A stretch of 64,000 nucleotides of DNA from Porpolomopsis calyptriformis (Eukaryota; Basidiomycota; Agaricomycetes; Agaricales; Hygrophoraceae), in contig OX621166.1 in the NCBI GenBank assembly GCA_951640195.1, positions 1,914,501-1,978,500 of the forward strand, in the 5' to 3' direction. Made by a program: the position numbers and the translations under genes. Of this stretch, positions 1 through 13,000 are shown piece by piece (the first letter of the stretch is position 1; each line of letters starts with the position of its first letter). Under the pieces are notes generated by a model. The model saw nothing but the letters and a program-made list of their open reading frames with translations. It did not search any database and was not told the origin of the DNA.

Positions 1-1752
1 GCCAAAAGAGATGCCGAAAACCTTCGACTGCGTGATCAACGAGAGCAGCAAACCTCTGAGTTGAACGAACGGAAGCAGAGGGAGAGTGTGAAGACGGCAT
101 CGCTGCAGGAACTGAAAGCTCTTGCCGAGTCCCGTTCCGCAAGTCATTCTCGGAGCTTTTGGCTGCCTGTAATATTAATCTATGGCCCCCGGATAGGAAC
201 GAATACTCGTGTTGCAATCTGAGGTCGCAAGATGCAAACAACGGCTGGCTGCCGATACTACCAATGAAGATTTGATGTCCTTCTTGCTTCGAAATGATTC
301 CGAGGACGCATCGTATGTCGAGGACATCAAGAGCAGACTCAGGTGAGATTGATATTGTCAATCGTTTTGGCCTTCTTTTCATAACTTTTATATTCGGCAG
401 CGCTGCGGAGACTCGCATTCAGGCATTTGAGCAATCACTCTGCGATCTGGAGGGCGGAAATCCTGAAGCTGCTCAACATATGAAGGCTGAAGCTGAGACT
501 CGTCAGCAACTAGCCAAAGTAACCAGGAAGCTTGAAAGATTCCAGTCACTTTACGGCGACGTGTCTGCACTTCCTCTGGATGTCCAACAGTTGTCGGGTC
601 AACTACAGCAGAAAGAAGAAGAAATACAGAGGCTGCGACTGTCGGACACACAACGTACACAGGTGAGTGTGTTCATAATCCAACCAGTTGAGGTTTTAAT
701 AATGCTTCGTTCCATGGTCAGGCTGAATCGCCTCTATACGCTGAGCTGGACAGGCTGTCAGCTGCTTGGGAGGCGCTCGACCGGCAAGTTAGAAGCAAAG
801 TTTTTGATCAGATGGCTATGGAAGAGCGTTTGACAAAAAGCCTGCACGAAGTGAGCCTCCCCTTGCAGGATGTTCCTCTTCCTTGATTGACGTACACTAT
901 AGAAAGCGAAATCAGATAATAAATTTTTTGCGGCTATGCGGGATAAGGAAGCCATCGACGCTGAACGCAAGAACCTTTCAAGAAATCTCGAAAAGCAAGC
1001 AAAGGTGATTGAGAAGTTGTCGGATTCAGAGAAAAACCTTCTAGCTCAAGTGGTAAGTGGGGACGCTTCACACCGCTGTTTGCTTAATGATGTTTTGGAC
1101 TGTCAGAGCGACTTGGAGAGAGAACTGAGTATCGCAAGAGACGTCGCAGAATCCCACAGACATGATGCTGAGACCGCTGAATATGAATGCAAGGAATGGA
1201 AACATCGAGCCGAACTAGAGCTAGCACGGTCTGAAGAGGTACTCCTGTGTGCTCGCATCACCTCAGACGGTTCTCACACTCTCTTAGTATCGCTCTATGT
1301 GGCAAGAACGAGAAAAAACGCAGGCGCAGAGAAGTAGCGAGTTAAGAAAGGCGGAAGAGGCATTTTTGCGGTCGAAGAAGGACCTCGAGCGTCAGTCATC
1401 TAAATTCAAAGTCACCAATTTCGGCAACGCTTCCCAGAAAGAGGCGGCGATTCAGCATGAACTCGACAAATACATGGTAAGCATATTTAGATGAAGATTA
1501 AAGGACAATATTAACCCGAAGCAGCGATTACTCAAGTGTTCCACTTGCAATCAACAAATGCGTTCCATGGTCCTCACAAAATGCATGCATAGTAAGACAG
1601 ACAAACCCCCGTGCCAAATTCTCGCTGAATGCCCGATATTAGCATTTTGCAAGGAATGCGTGGACGCGCGTATATCAACTCGACAGCGAAAGTGTCCTGC
1701 ATGCAATATACCATTTGCACAATCAGAAGTCCAGGCAATATGGTTCCAATAA
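1..1752 (+). CDS. BRE1: BRE1-type E3 ubiquitin ligase (3' part)
   Basis: Family role: the RING E3 that, with Rad6, monoubiquitinates histone H2B in chromatin during transcription. The gene enters from the left edge, so its N terminus is missing. What is seen is a long Glu/Lys/Arg/Gln-rich coiled coil built from several exons (for example 410-662, 936-1050, 1297-1475), then a C-terminal C3HC4 RING. The RING is split by a 51-bp intron at 1592-1642. Joining the flanks gives the Cys/His order CSTC...KCMHTFCKEC...CPAC. The ending IPFAQSEVQAIWFQ followed by TAA at 1750-1752 is the usual Bre1 terminus. It converges on the uS9m gene, leaving 115 bp between the stops. The RING makes the identification firm; the upstream exon borders are approximate. 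Confidence 0.9.
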
Positions 1753-1867
1753 CTTCGCTGAAGGAGGTCGGGTGCTGCTACAGTGTTCGTCAAGTCGTCA
1801 TTTTTTTTATTACTCCTCTATTCCTTGTAGAAGCACTAGTGTGATCTTAATGTTGAAATGCCCTAGG

Positions 1868-3004
1868 CTACCGCTTGACCCAGGTGTACTAATGCGCAAT
1901 TCAATCAATTCATGAATCCTTTCTGGTCTGAGGACACTTACCCTCTTGCGGGCTTTGGCCAAACCTGTCTTTTTCCGTTCCACCATGCGTGGATCGCGTC
2001 GCACCAGTTTAGCTACAGAATTGTATATTGAGTATCAGCAAAGAGGAGAAAACGCCCAACTTACCTCTCCTCAAAATGGCCTCGACCTTGGGCTCGTGTG
2101 CCGATAAGCCTTTCGCTATACCGTGGGCGACGGCGCCAGACTGTCCGGTCGTACCACCCCCGCGAACGAGAGCGAAAACGTTGTATGCGCCGAGCACACC
2201 GGCGATCTTCAAAGGACGGATCACGCGTTCGCGATCGGCAGGCACGGGAAAGTACTCTGCAAGGGGGATATTGTTGACAAGGACGGTCGTAGTGGTTACT
2301 GTGACAGGGTTAGCAGATGGTGTTGCGGGGGGGGTGTCTGGTTGTTTTTTGGGCTCCAAACCGAGTAGTTCCTCGGCAAAAGGAGCTTGGGTTGATGTGC
2401 CGTCTGGCTGCTTGACCGGAATGATCCAGACTCGCGCAGCACTCGTCTTCCTCTTGCCAATCGTATACGATCGACCGTATTTATCAAACTGGACCGGTTT
2501 TTTTTTTGTCCTTGCTGATACTGCCTCCGCGCTGTCCTTCAGGAATAACTCCAGCACTGAGGATATACCTTGCCCGAGCTCGTAACACCCGGCCGTCGAG
2601 GCGATGTTCTGGTAATCGTTGAGCTGGTCTAAAAGGGTTGTCACACGTCGATAGCGCGAAGTAGTCAGTCTGCTATTGAAGACAGTTGACATGTTTTCCT
2701 TCGGCATCCAAAGGGAACGAAGTGTGGGTAGTTTTTCGCGCGCAAAGGCGGGTAGAGGAAGAAGTTGTAGAGTGGTAAGCGCACTTCGGGAGTGCTGGAC
2801 GGCGGTTTCCAGTTGGATGAGCTGATCATAATATGAAGCCCGTCCAGTATAAAATGTAGCAGACTCTGGTTTAGTTTTTACGACGCGCTTCTCTCGTCTA
2901 GGTTCGGGTACAATGTCCCGCAGGGAATCAGGGGGTACGAACGGAGACGAGGTCGATATTGCGCGGAGGCCACGTCTTGCTTGTCGTCGGAACACATTCA
3001 GCAT
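1868..3004 (-). CDS. MRPS9: mitochondrial small-subunit ribosomal protein uS9m
   Basis: Component of the small subunit of the mitochondrial ribosome, whose C-terminal tail reaches the decoding site. The start was taken at 3004 (MLNVFRRQARRGLRAIS), an Arg-rich, Ser-rich sequence fitting a matrix-targeting peptide; 3049 upstream is only a GTG. The S9 core is clear: GRSYTIGKRKTSAARVW, then VRGGGTTGQSGAVAHGIAKGL. Two 3' introns are needed: 2013-2064 (52 bp) links ILRR to AKLVRRDPRMVERKK, and 1889-1941 (53 bp) links KARKR to YTWVKR plus TAG, giving the universal basic S9 tail. The last exon is only 21 bp. It is divergent from the golgin gene. Confidence 0.92.
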
Positions 3005-3075
3005 GGAAAAAATGGGTGTTGACCCTAACCCTATCCTGAGAGTGGTCACTTGGCCTTTGGCCGTGCTAATACGCC
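3005..3075. promoter_or_regulatory. 71-bp divergent promoter between MRPS9 and COY1
   Basis: Only 71 bp separate the ATG of uS9m (minus) from the ATG of the CASP golgin (plus), so both 5' leaders and promoters must share or overlap this stretch. No obvious TATA box is seen. The bidirectional role is inferred from geometry only. Confidence 0.55.
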
Positions 3076-5943
3076 ATGACTACCGAACACAATTTCTCTG
3101 GCGCGTTAGCTACATGGAAAGGTCAGCGAGCCTTCCGTTTGACCCGAAGTATGATGCTCGAACGCCATCCCAGATATCAATCTTACCGAGCTCCAGAAAA
3201 CTTTGGATGCTCAAGGAATCGAGCTGGTGGACAATCAAAAGGAGAGCGTGGTTGGACGGAGGGCTTTGGCAGATAAAACGAAAGGTCAGGCTCAGAAATT
3301 GAAGTCGTCGAAATAACATGCTTATAACAACTCTCAGAATTCAAGAAGATCTCTGACGAAGAGAAGCTTTCTGCCTGGAAGAGTCTGCTTAAAGGCACGT
3401 ATCCCGTCCTTAGAGGTGCTATCGAACAGATAATTCATATCCGCCGTGTAGAGTATCAGACAGAGATTGACAACCTCACCAAACGTTCAAAAATCTCTGA
3501 GAACGCTTTCTTGAATGCCTACAAGGTTTTAGCTGAGGCCCCCGATCCATACCCCCTTCTTGAAGCTGCGGTTGTACGAGCGGCTGTTTTTCTTTCGCCC
3601 TATCCGTCTGCGTTAACATCACCGCTTGTCTTCAGGATCAAACGGCCAAGTTTGCGGAAGCTCGCGACCAAACCGTCGAGTTGCGGCGTTTGCGAGATGA
3701 AAACGCGGACTTGCGGAAGCGTGTCGCCGAATTTTCGACCACTGAGGCAGCAAAGAAGAAGATGGAAATCAGGGTTGAGCAATTGGAACAAAAGGTACGT
3801 GGCCCCGCCTTGGTCCGCTATGGCCTTGGGCCTAATTGGAATAGATGGAGGACATGATACAAGAGAAGGTCCTGCAGAAGGAAAACGAACTGAATGCAAC
3901 CTATGACGAAAAGTTGAGAAACTACGAGGAGCGGTATGTCCCTTCCGTCTGCCCATCCAAGGAGTCTCAAAGTCTCCTGAATCATTTCCAGCGAACAAGA
4001 CTTGCAGCGACAAATTACCTTGACAAAGAACCAACTCCGCGATTTGCGGACGTCAAATGATTCCAATCAAGCGAAGCTGCTCGATCACAGTTCGCGACAA
4101 GGTGAATAACGATTTCTTACGTTATGACAACCCAGTAATCTGAAGGTCACAGACCACGAGGTGGTTTCGAAACTCGCCGAAGTGGACATGATTGTTGCCG
4201 ACCTCGAACGCGCCAATACTCGTGTAGCTACGGTGGAACGGCGAAATGTACGGACGATCATCCTCTTTCCCCCCGCAACACCACTAATGTCATTCGTCGT
4301 CGCAGGAGATACTCCGAGCTGAGATCGAAAGCTTGCGTAGCGGGAGTGAAGCAGCTGATCGGTACGGCCATATCTGTTTGCATGTCTGTCGCTTTCTTCT
4401 GACCTTGAAATTATACCATTAATTTATTCTCTAGTGTCAAAGCTTTGGAAAAGCGAATATTGGAACTTGAAAGCGACTCCGAGCGCATATCGCTCGCCTT
4501 AGAATCGCAAAAAACGGAATCCTCAGAACTTGAGGCTGCAGCAAGGAAGAAGGTAGAAGAGATTTCAAAGGAGACCCAGAAAAAGGTTCGACTGTTTTGC
4601 TTTTGTCAATGACTGTTATTCACTATCCTTACCTTTCGCAGACAGCCGAAGTCGAGCAATTTAAGCAACGCCTCAAACGGTACGAGGATTATGATGAAAT
4701 CAAGCGGGAGCTGGAAATCATGAAGGCAGTTTTCATCCCTTGATTTCTGCACGTGGATGACTTCACGCACCTTATAGTATGTCGAATTCGCTGGTCTCGA
4801 CGAGGATGGAGATGACGAGAACGGCGGAATCACCGGCGGCGATAAAGATTTACGGCTTCCAAATCCCAACGCGGACAAGGCAAACGCTCATCATGGAAAA
4901 TCATTAGAAGCTCTTCTTTCCACGAAAAACAAGCGAATTTTAGAGGAGTTGACTAAGTTCCGTGTAGGTTCCCTCAGTTGATATTTAGGTCGAGCTGATC
5001 ATACATCAGATCTTGCACAACGAATTAGAAGCGTCGCTGAGAGTCACTGAAGATCGACTCGCATTCGCCACCTCGGAACTCGAGAAGCAGAAGTTACTCA
5101 ACGAGAAGCTGGAAACTGATCTGCTCGCTGTAGAAAAGCATAAACCAAACGGCGATGTCATGACGCCTTCTGACTCTGGCACCGACCTTTTGGCTGGTTT
5201 GGATATCGCGAAAAAGGCTGTGAGTGACACTCGCAGATCCGTCTTCTGCTCCGATTGAGCCCAGGACAATAGGATTCCTCTATCAGGGCCACACCCATTG
5301 CATCCACTTCCTCAGCAGACACTTCAATTTTGCCTATCGTGCAAAGTCAGCGGGATAGATTCCGTCAGCGGAACGCAGAGCTCGAAGATGTAAACCTCAG
5401 TCACAGACCTGCATGGACGATTTGTCGCTGATGGATGACATAGGAACTACGATCGCAATTCCACATCATCTCCGAACTTCGTGCAGAAGTCAAAAACTTG
5501 CAAACTGACAACCTAAAGTTGTACGAGAAAGTGCGATACATGCACAGCTACCGGGAAGAGTCAGGAAGTCGGCCCTTGACGCATGGACTGAATCCCCTTC
5601 CTCCACTTTCAGCACGCTCCGATGACCTGAGTAGATACAGTGCCAGGTACGAGGAAGCGATGAATCCCTTTGAAGCTTTCCGTGGTCGGGTAAGTTGCAG
5701 TTCATCCTGGCCCGTGATTAGATCTTGACCGTCTTGCAGGAAGCAGTAAGGGCGTACCAGAATCTCAATCCGGTAGAAAGGGGGGTGCTGGGACTTACAC
5801 GAGCAATATTAGGCAATCGTCGAGCGCGGACTTTTTTCGTCTTTTATGCCATCGCCCTTCATTTGCTGGTCATGTTTACAGCTTATGAGTGTAGCACTGG
5901 ATCACCTGGGACAACACTAAAAAAGGAGCCCAACCCATTCTGA
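3076..5943 (+). CDS. COY1: CASP/Coy1 Golgi coiled-coil membrane protein
   Basis: Tail-anchored golgin of the CASP family (Coy1 in yeast), which acts in retrograde intra-Golgi tethering. The start at 3076 gives MTTEHNFSGALATWK. A first intron of about 50 bp follows, and then DINLTELQKTLDAQGIELVDNQ, which is typical of the family N terminus. The middle is a long charged coiled coil spread over more than ten exons. The end has the family signature NPFEAFRGR-EAVRAYQNLNPVERG, then a hydrophobic anchor (FFVFYAIALHLLVMFTAY) and a short luminal tail ending at 5943. Not all internal splice junctions were resolved. It is convergent with TFB1; stops are 75 bp apart. Confidence 0.9.
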
Positions 5944-6017
5944 TACACGACAAATAATAATATAGTGCATGCGAGTCTGTATCTAGGTAATGATACATGA
6001 GGACGGACATGAAATGG

Positions 6018-8413
6018 CTATGCTCGAGGTGCTTTTCTGGTTCTGTAAAATTCAAGTGCTTGCTCGACTGCGTTCATGACAGGTTTCATTCCCTGAAAGT
6101 GGTCGAATACACGGCCGGATGTGTATGTAGCTGAAGACTACTCACTGTTTCAACAGGCGCTGGATCGACACCTTCCATACGGGCGGTTCGAAGGATAGCA
6201 TCTACCTTTTCCCGTGTCTTGTATATGTAACCGATCATTTTCGCAGCCTTGGTGGCCTTCTGGGCAGGTGTGGCCACCGAAAGGGATGCCAGCTCTGTTG
6301 ATGGGGGGTAAATGCATGACCAAAACTGACGCAGGAACTCGTTGGCCGCCGTCTGGCACGTCATCATTTGTTTGTAAATCCCCTCGGGGATGTTGTCTAG
6401 AACGTGCGGATGTGAAACATGAGCGATATCTAGGGGATGGATTAACAAACTCTTTCTAGTTTTGACATCGAGGCGTGACGCGACGTTGTGGGCCATGGAC
6501 ACCAGGGATGCATCGCTAGCTTTCCGATCAAGTCTGAGCTGCAAAATGAAATTGGTCGTGAGCGAGTTTGCATGAGAGTATTGGACGATGACGAACCTGG
6601 CTGAGATCCGTGTCCCATTGTCCGAAACTATCTTTTACCTCGCGTAAGATAGCTTTGATATCGAGGTTCTATGCTTCCTGTTTAAATGGTTGAATCGAAG
6701 AATGGAAGAATAACCCCACCATTCTGCCTGTTTCTTTAGCAGAAACCGTGTTTGAGGTTTGACCTTCGAAATATCGTTGTCTATCCTGCACTTCGAGAAT
6801 GATGTCCTGTGAGGCGTGAGGATCGTGCAGATCATCTAAGTCTATCTGGGCATAAGAACCCTTGGCACCGTTCAACGGAGTATATTAGAGCGAGTATGGT
6901 CAAATAGGAAGGCCAACAGACCTCTCTTCCGTTTCCTCTATCAATCCGTCTTCTTTTGGCTGGCGGTTCATCGCCTCTGGGTCTAATTCAGCAAGCAAAA
7001 GGAGTGGAAGGAAGGATGACCGCACAGAGCCGAATTCAACAGTCGTTCGGAGTGATCGTTGAATTTACGGATCAAGGGTAGAACGCCCCGCTGTCTTCCT
7101 GCTTGCATAGCAACATCTTTGTCGTTTCCAGTCTGCGGCAGTTGTGAGAATCCGGGTGCAAATAGGTGATTGTGCTGTCACCTCTCCATGATCTTCTTGC
7201 GTTGCGGCCAGGTCGACGGTTAAATCCACAGCTTCGTCGCGTTGCCGTTGTGGCTCCAGCTCTGCGGAAATGGGGTTACAACAAGGAATCGACAGAGATA
7301 CGAACACACCATCATCATCTTTTTCCAAATATTTGTCAAGTATAGGATCATCCTTAACTACGTGTTGAGTGGCAGACGACCGTATGGAAGCGCGGTGGGC
7401 ATTGAAGAGTCTAGATTGGAAGTATCGTTTCCAGAATTCTTCTTCAGACAACTTTATTTTGTGGTTCAATCAAAGGATGAAAAAACAAACGAAAGAGATA
7501 AAACAGCCTACTTTGATAGGAACGTTGTCAGAATACGCCCTGGCTACCACCGGGTATTCGTCGAAAATATCGCGGACCAGCTGAGGAGTTATGCGGATCT
7601 TGATTTCGCCCCCATCCACGGTCTCGGGACGGGGGTCGACAAGCTGACCGGGCTTTCCCTTTTGCTGGGCTTCAGCCGCGGCCTGGGCCAAAAGCAAGCG
7701 CTTTTTTTCAACAAGAAAAAAAAAAAAAAGATTACCAACGGTAAGGGAGATTGAAGAATTTGAACGACTCAAACCTCGCGACCGTCCCAAAATTCGGCTT
7801 CTGTGATCTGACCACTCATGACAAGCTCACGGTGTAAGGCACCCAACTCGGGGTGACTGACGAGTACATTTTTTCGCAAACGAAATTCGCTTGCGGGATC
7901 GGCGCCTGCGAGAATGGGTCCTCGGCCATCGCTCGAGACTGAGGCGGCGCGTGAAGAGGGCGGTCTGGACGGTAGCGGTGGTCGGGGTGTAAGAGGGGTC
8001 GAGGGAGGGACCAAAGACGCGGCAGTCACGGGAGGCCTTAGAGGAGTATTGTCAAGCCCGGCGCGGTTGCGACTGATGATGTGGGTGAGCTCCTTTTTAA
8101 ACTTTTCCCGCTCCGAGTACGCGACGGGCTGGGGTGAAGAAAACGTAAAATTGTGGCCAATGTCGTCGCCGACCAAGCCGAGCTTCAGCTTCACCTGAGC
8201 GGCACCTTCTTTGCTGCAAAACAATGCTGTGTGGCACACGGTTCGAGCCTATAACGTTAAGAAAAAGAAAAAGGAGGACTGACAGGCGGCTTCAGAGTGA
8301 GGCACTCGGACTAATGGTGCTCTCTTTCCATCTGGAGTCCATTGAAGATGTGAGTCTGTCAATTCAAGCAAGCCTGGGGCCTTCTTGTACGAGGCCTTGG
8401 CTGAGGCGCGCAT
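6018..8413 (-). CDS. TFB1: TFIIH core subunit Tfb1/p62
   Basis: Subunit of general transcription and nucleotide-excision-repair factor TFIIH; in the family its N-terminal PH domain binds activators and repair proteins, and its BSD domains hold the core. The start at 8413 (MRASAKASYKKAPGLLELTD) opens the PH fold, continuing LQWTPDGKRAPLVRVPHSEAA and, after an intron, the piece with VKLKLGLVGDDIGHNFTF. BSD-like segments follow (AEFWDGRE and EEFWKRYFQSRLFNAHR). The last exon reads GMKPVMNAVEQALEFY and ends with TAG at 6018-6020, after an intron whose donor lies just behind PAPVET. A poly-A/T tract near 7710-7727 lies in an intron. Confidence 0.88.
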
Positions 8414-8477
8414 AAAGCCTCTCAAGAGTCATGTGGAGGTCTAATTATGTAATTTATTCATCGATTCAGCAACAGCC
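8414..8477. promoter_or_regulatory. 64-bp divergent promoter between TFB1 and the phosphatase gene
   Basis: The two divergent ATGs lie at 8413 (minus) and 8478 (plus). The 64 bp between them must hold both leaders. No specific element was identified; the call rests on spacing. Confidence 0.5.
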
Positions 8478-9533
8478 ATGTCCATCTCCAAGCAGCTGGT
8501 CGTGTTCGATTTCGACTGGTACGTATACCTTTCCTCGCGAATTCACACATAAAATCGCTTTTAGGTCTCTCGTTGATCAAGACTCTGAACACTATCCATT
8601 CGAAGTTCTCGCCCCAGATCTCCGGAGGCAGATGGAAGATCTTCGAGACGAAGCACGGTGGACTGATATGGTGTGAGAAATCAAAAAAAAAAAATTACTC
8701 GAGCATCCTCGCGCTGGAGTCGTTCCTCCTTCCTTATTGTAATCTAGTGCAGGGTTCTTTCGAGAACTTCACCAGCGGGGCACCACCAGACAGCAAATCG
8801 AGGACGTATTGCTCGGTATACCCTTTGTGTGTGGCATTCCATCCCTTCCTCTCTACCTATTGAACCTGCTTCCAGCATCCTGCCATGATTCGTGCCGTCA
8901 CCAAGCTCGCCGCCTCCTCCTCTCCACAAACCACACTCTTCTGTCTATCCAACGCCAATGTCATACTTATCCGGACCATCCTAGAGGCAAGCCACATATC
9001 GTGATCATCCATAACCATCCTCACGTTCTTCTCAGTCCAAAGGTCTTTTCACATCATTTGAAGAGATCGTCAGCAACCCCGCCAAATGGGATCCCTCTGG
9101 ACTTCTCAAGGTGCGCCGAAGGATAGACCCCACCGCAACCCAACACAACTGCAAAGTTGGCTGCGCGCCTAATATGTGTAAAGGTGCGTGGTACACTTTT
9201 TTGTTGTTTTTGTTTCGGGACCTGACGGATTAAAGTGCAGGAGCTGAATTAGACGCCTTCCTGAAGAGACATGGTCTATACGACCGTGTCATCTACGTAG
9301 GTGACGGCGACAACGACTTTTGTCCCGTTTTACACCTCCGAAGGTCCTTTTCTTTTGACTTGGCTAAATCACTTTTTTTTCGTTAACGTTTCTTTCACAG
9401 CCAAGACATCGTATTGTGCAGGAAACGCCGTTCTTTAGAGAAACGCATCAAGAAAGACGGCAAGGGACTGGTCTGCACAGTCAAATATTGGACTGAGGCA
9501 TGGGAAGTAGAAGAGATATTTGGCAATTTATGA
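8478..9533 (+). CDS. PHOSPHO-type HAD phosphatase
   Basis: Haloacid-dehalogenase phosphatase of the PHOSPHO1/PHOSPHO2 group, which acts on small phosphomonoesters such as phosphoethanolamine, phosphocholine or pyridoxal phosphate. The first exon (from 8478) reads MSISKQLVVFDFDW and joins SLVDQDSEHYPFEVLAPDLRRQ, giving the nucleophile motif DFDWSLVD, where fungal members often have Ser for the usual Thr. HAD motif IV is near 9290-9330 (IYVGDGDNDFCP). The final exon ends KYWTEAWEVEEIFGNL with TGA at 9531. Several introns interrupt it, one with an A-rich run near 8685. The true substrate cannot be read from sequence. Confidence 0.82.
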
Positions 9534-10001
9534 AATGCGGAGAAAGGTGTGTGGGATGATTCAATATTGCGAGCAATCATTGCTTGTATAAGTCGTAACT
9601 CTGTAGACGACAGCTAGGCCACCAGAAATCAGAACTAACTTAAATACGAAGCAGGAATGCAAAAATTACTTTTCTTTTTTCTGCTAAATAGTTTGCAAAA
9701 AAAAAAAAAAAAAAAAAAAAGACACACACTGAGCCTTTTTGCTCACACACACCATCATAACGCAAAGCCAGGAGAAAAGAAAGAGATGGAGAGAATATAC
9801 TTGAATTTGTGGTTGCACAACTTTGGATGGGCTTGCGGTGGTGGAAATATGAAGTCTGTGGATGCAAATGAAAGAAGAAAAAGGATGCAAGTTTGAGAAC
9901 GAAGTTTTCAAGAAGCACTTGAACAGAAAAAAAAAAGAAAGAACAAAAAAATTGAAAAGCAAAGGAAGACGAAATGCACCACAAGGACAAAAAAAAACGT
10001 T
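9534..10001. other. intergenic, convergent 3' flanks with homopolymer tract
   Basis: This lies between the phosphatase stop and the YAK1 stop. It holds an uninterrupted A run of about 24 at 9697-9720 and further A-rich stretches to 9997, consistent with 3' UTR material. Open frames here are made of Lys/Phe runs from the homopolymers and are not genes. Confidence 0.6.
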
Positions 10002-13000
10002 TCACTGCGGCCAAAGGTCCATTCCGCTCCTTCTTCTGCTTTCTTTCGTGCTCATCGCCCCTTGCTGAGGAGTAGCCTCCATCGAGAACGGATTGCGCTG
10101 GGGCCCAGGCTGACCCGACGTCACCACATTCGCGCCGTAAAACGACGGGGCGACGGCCTGCGCAGGGGGCGCAACATGCCGAGACGACAGTCCATGGGTG
10201 GGAGCAGCCGATCCTGATGACGTGCTATACGTTTGGTATGGGTCAGGCGGCATCGAGACAAACACAGTACCGATATCTGTCCGTCGGTCAATCGAATCAA
10301 AAGGAGACGGCGGCGCCGGCTGCTGCGGCTGCCCGTAGGTCGCCGCATACCGATTCCCTGAGGTAGTGGCATTGCTGTTATATGCCTGTGGCGGGCTTGA
10401 GATCACAGACGAGGAGGAATACATGCTCGGTCCGTCAGAGCGAGCCACGGCACGAACGTTCGACATCACGGCCTCACGCCGGCCATCCTCGTCCACGACG
10501 ACATTCTGTGGGTGATATGAGCGCGATAGCTTTGAGGGTGGGGGATAGCGAGCTGGGTTGCTCGGCTGCCCCCAACTCGTGAGTCCCGATGCAGTGGCTA
10601 ACTCGGCCTGTTGTTGTAAGTACTCTAGTTGAGGATACGGCTGTGCCGTGCTCGGCTTTCCGGCCTGTCGACGCTCCCATTCTCGCATGGCATCATCCCT
10701 GTTCAGAACCGGAGTCAGCGCATTCCGTCCCCCAATCACGTCCTGGTTCATGTGTTGCAAACGCGCAAGAGCAGGGGGGACGGTGTCCATCTGATTGATA
10801 GTATTTGCACGTCCGCGTGAAGTGGGATAGTAAGATGAGGAGGGCAAATTAGGGTTCAAGTGGGTGCCGACGGGAATTCCAGCTCCTGACGAATATGGCA
10901 CGCCCGTGGTCACACCCAGTTGACCAGCAGAGGTCTGGTGGCTGAGCCCACGCTGCGTCCCCGGAGGTTGAGATGCCGAGAATTGTGAATGATGCTGTTG
11001 CGATGAATACCCAGAGGTAGCGCCTTCCTGAGGAATTGCGAACGGTGGAGGTGGCTGTGAGGTTGGCGGCTGGGTGATGTATGGATTCCGGTAAGCGTTG
11101 TTCGCTTGCGCTGCCTGAGCTTGAGCGGTGTAGGCTTGATGTTGAGCCAGTTGGTGGTTGTAGGTGGCTGCATCTTGGTACGCTCGAGTACCTTTTGGCT
11201 GGGAAGGGACGAGACCACCGTAGGGTCTCTTGGCGTCTGATCCGGTGCCTGGTGGCATTTGCGGTCCATCAGGCTACATGAAAATGTCAGCTTATAATAA
11301 GAAAGAAAGGGGCAAGGAAAATTTTCTAACAGTAAACGGTTTGGTAAACTTTTCCCCGGTGATAAATGGATGTAGTCTCGCTTGTTGCGGTGTCCATCGT
11401 GTCACTGGATTCAAATTGAGAAGGCCTTGACAAAAGTCGATGAAGGACGCCCTATTATTCAGTTCTATCACAAGAGTCAGATCACGCCGATCAGAAAAGA
11501 GCACGCGGACAAGTACCTTTCTCCATTTCATGTCCTTGTCTTGAAGAAGATTTGAAATTCGGCATGGGCGCAGTATTGATAATTTCAGGTAACGAGTTGG
11601 ACTTGAAGTATTGCTTTCCCGGCTGTTCGTTGCTGTTGTGTTCACGAGAATACTGGTCTATACTCTTGAGTCGATACTTCTTCTCATTTTGGGTAGTGTG
11701 TGGGTTCCAGACTTCTAGCGCATCGAAGAATTGACTGGTTTGTTTTCCCGTATTGAGCATGCTGTGTGGTGGCGTTCTGCAATCCTCGTTAGCGGGCAGA
11801 AAATACAAATGATCACGGAAAAAGGCACATACCCTAGCATGTCAACGATTCGAGTGATTTGATTGTATTCACTCGTACCCGGGAATAATGGCAATCCAAG
11901 GAATAACTCGACGGCAATGCAACCCAGCGACCACATATCAATGGAGGCGGTATAGGACATGCCGAGAAGGACTTCAGGTGACCGATAGAATCGCGACTGG
12001 ATGTAACTGTACACCGTTTGTCGCTCGTGACAAGCTGAGCCAAAATCGATAACTTTAATTTGTGGTGATTGAAGTCTGCCGAGCGCATTCAATTACGATG
12101 TGTACAGAATATGAAGGGACCAACGTACGATTTCAAGAGGATATTTTCTGGTTTCAGGTCACAATGAATCAAGCGCGCATCCTTCAAAACTGTCATCGCG
12201 TCTAATAGTTGGGCCATGAACACCTTGACAAGTTGTGTACTCAAGCCTTGGAATTGGTTTTGCTTGATGAGTTCATAAAGGTTGGAAGAGAGGAGTTCGA
12301 AAACAAGACACAGGTGGCTTCTGTGAATAAACGAATCTCGCAAGCGGAGGATGTGGTGTTCATCGTTGGGGTCGCATGTTTTGTTTAGCTGGAACAGATA
12401 TGATGCCCGCCCGGTTGGAGAGGAAAAAAGGAGAGACGTACCAACTCTAGGATCGTGACCTCCATCATACTCTGGTTGAAATAGGCAGGCTTGTTTTTGA
12501 CCACCTTGACAGCGACGACCTCGTGGGTCTTCATGTTTTGACACTTGACTACTTGACCAAACGTTCCTTGCCCGAGGATGTCAAGGATGAGGTATCTAGG
12601 ATAATGGGTTATATGGGTTGGGAAGAGGATGAAAGAAGGCGTACTTGTGCCCGTCGTCGGTGCCCAACCAGTCGTTGACATACAGAATGTAATCATAGTC
12701 CTCGTTGTCGTAACCGTCGTTGTGGGCAGGCTTACTGGGCTTGGTCAGCACTCGACGTGGGTTGTGAGTGGACTCGTATCGAAACTGGGGGTTACATATA
12801 TGATAGGTTTCGAGGATATTGGTGGTGAGCTGCCTCAATGGCTGAAAGAGATTTTAAGAAGTGGTGATTCGGGCGATCAAGGGAGAGAACATACTGATAA
12901 ATAAACGCCAGTAGAGTCCATGCGCCGGCCAAGAGGTTGGTTATCAACGCGAGGCCGCAAATCTCGGGAATCTCGGACACGTCTGAGGCCAACGGCTCGG

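Noticed and set aside
2028..2585. 185-residue plus-strand ORF
   Set aside because: Antisense shadow of the uS9m coding region.
9640..10014. Hydrophobic minus-strand ORFs rich in Phe
   Set aside because: They are translations of poly-A/T tracts in the 3' flanks, with no family resemblance.
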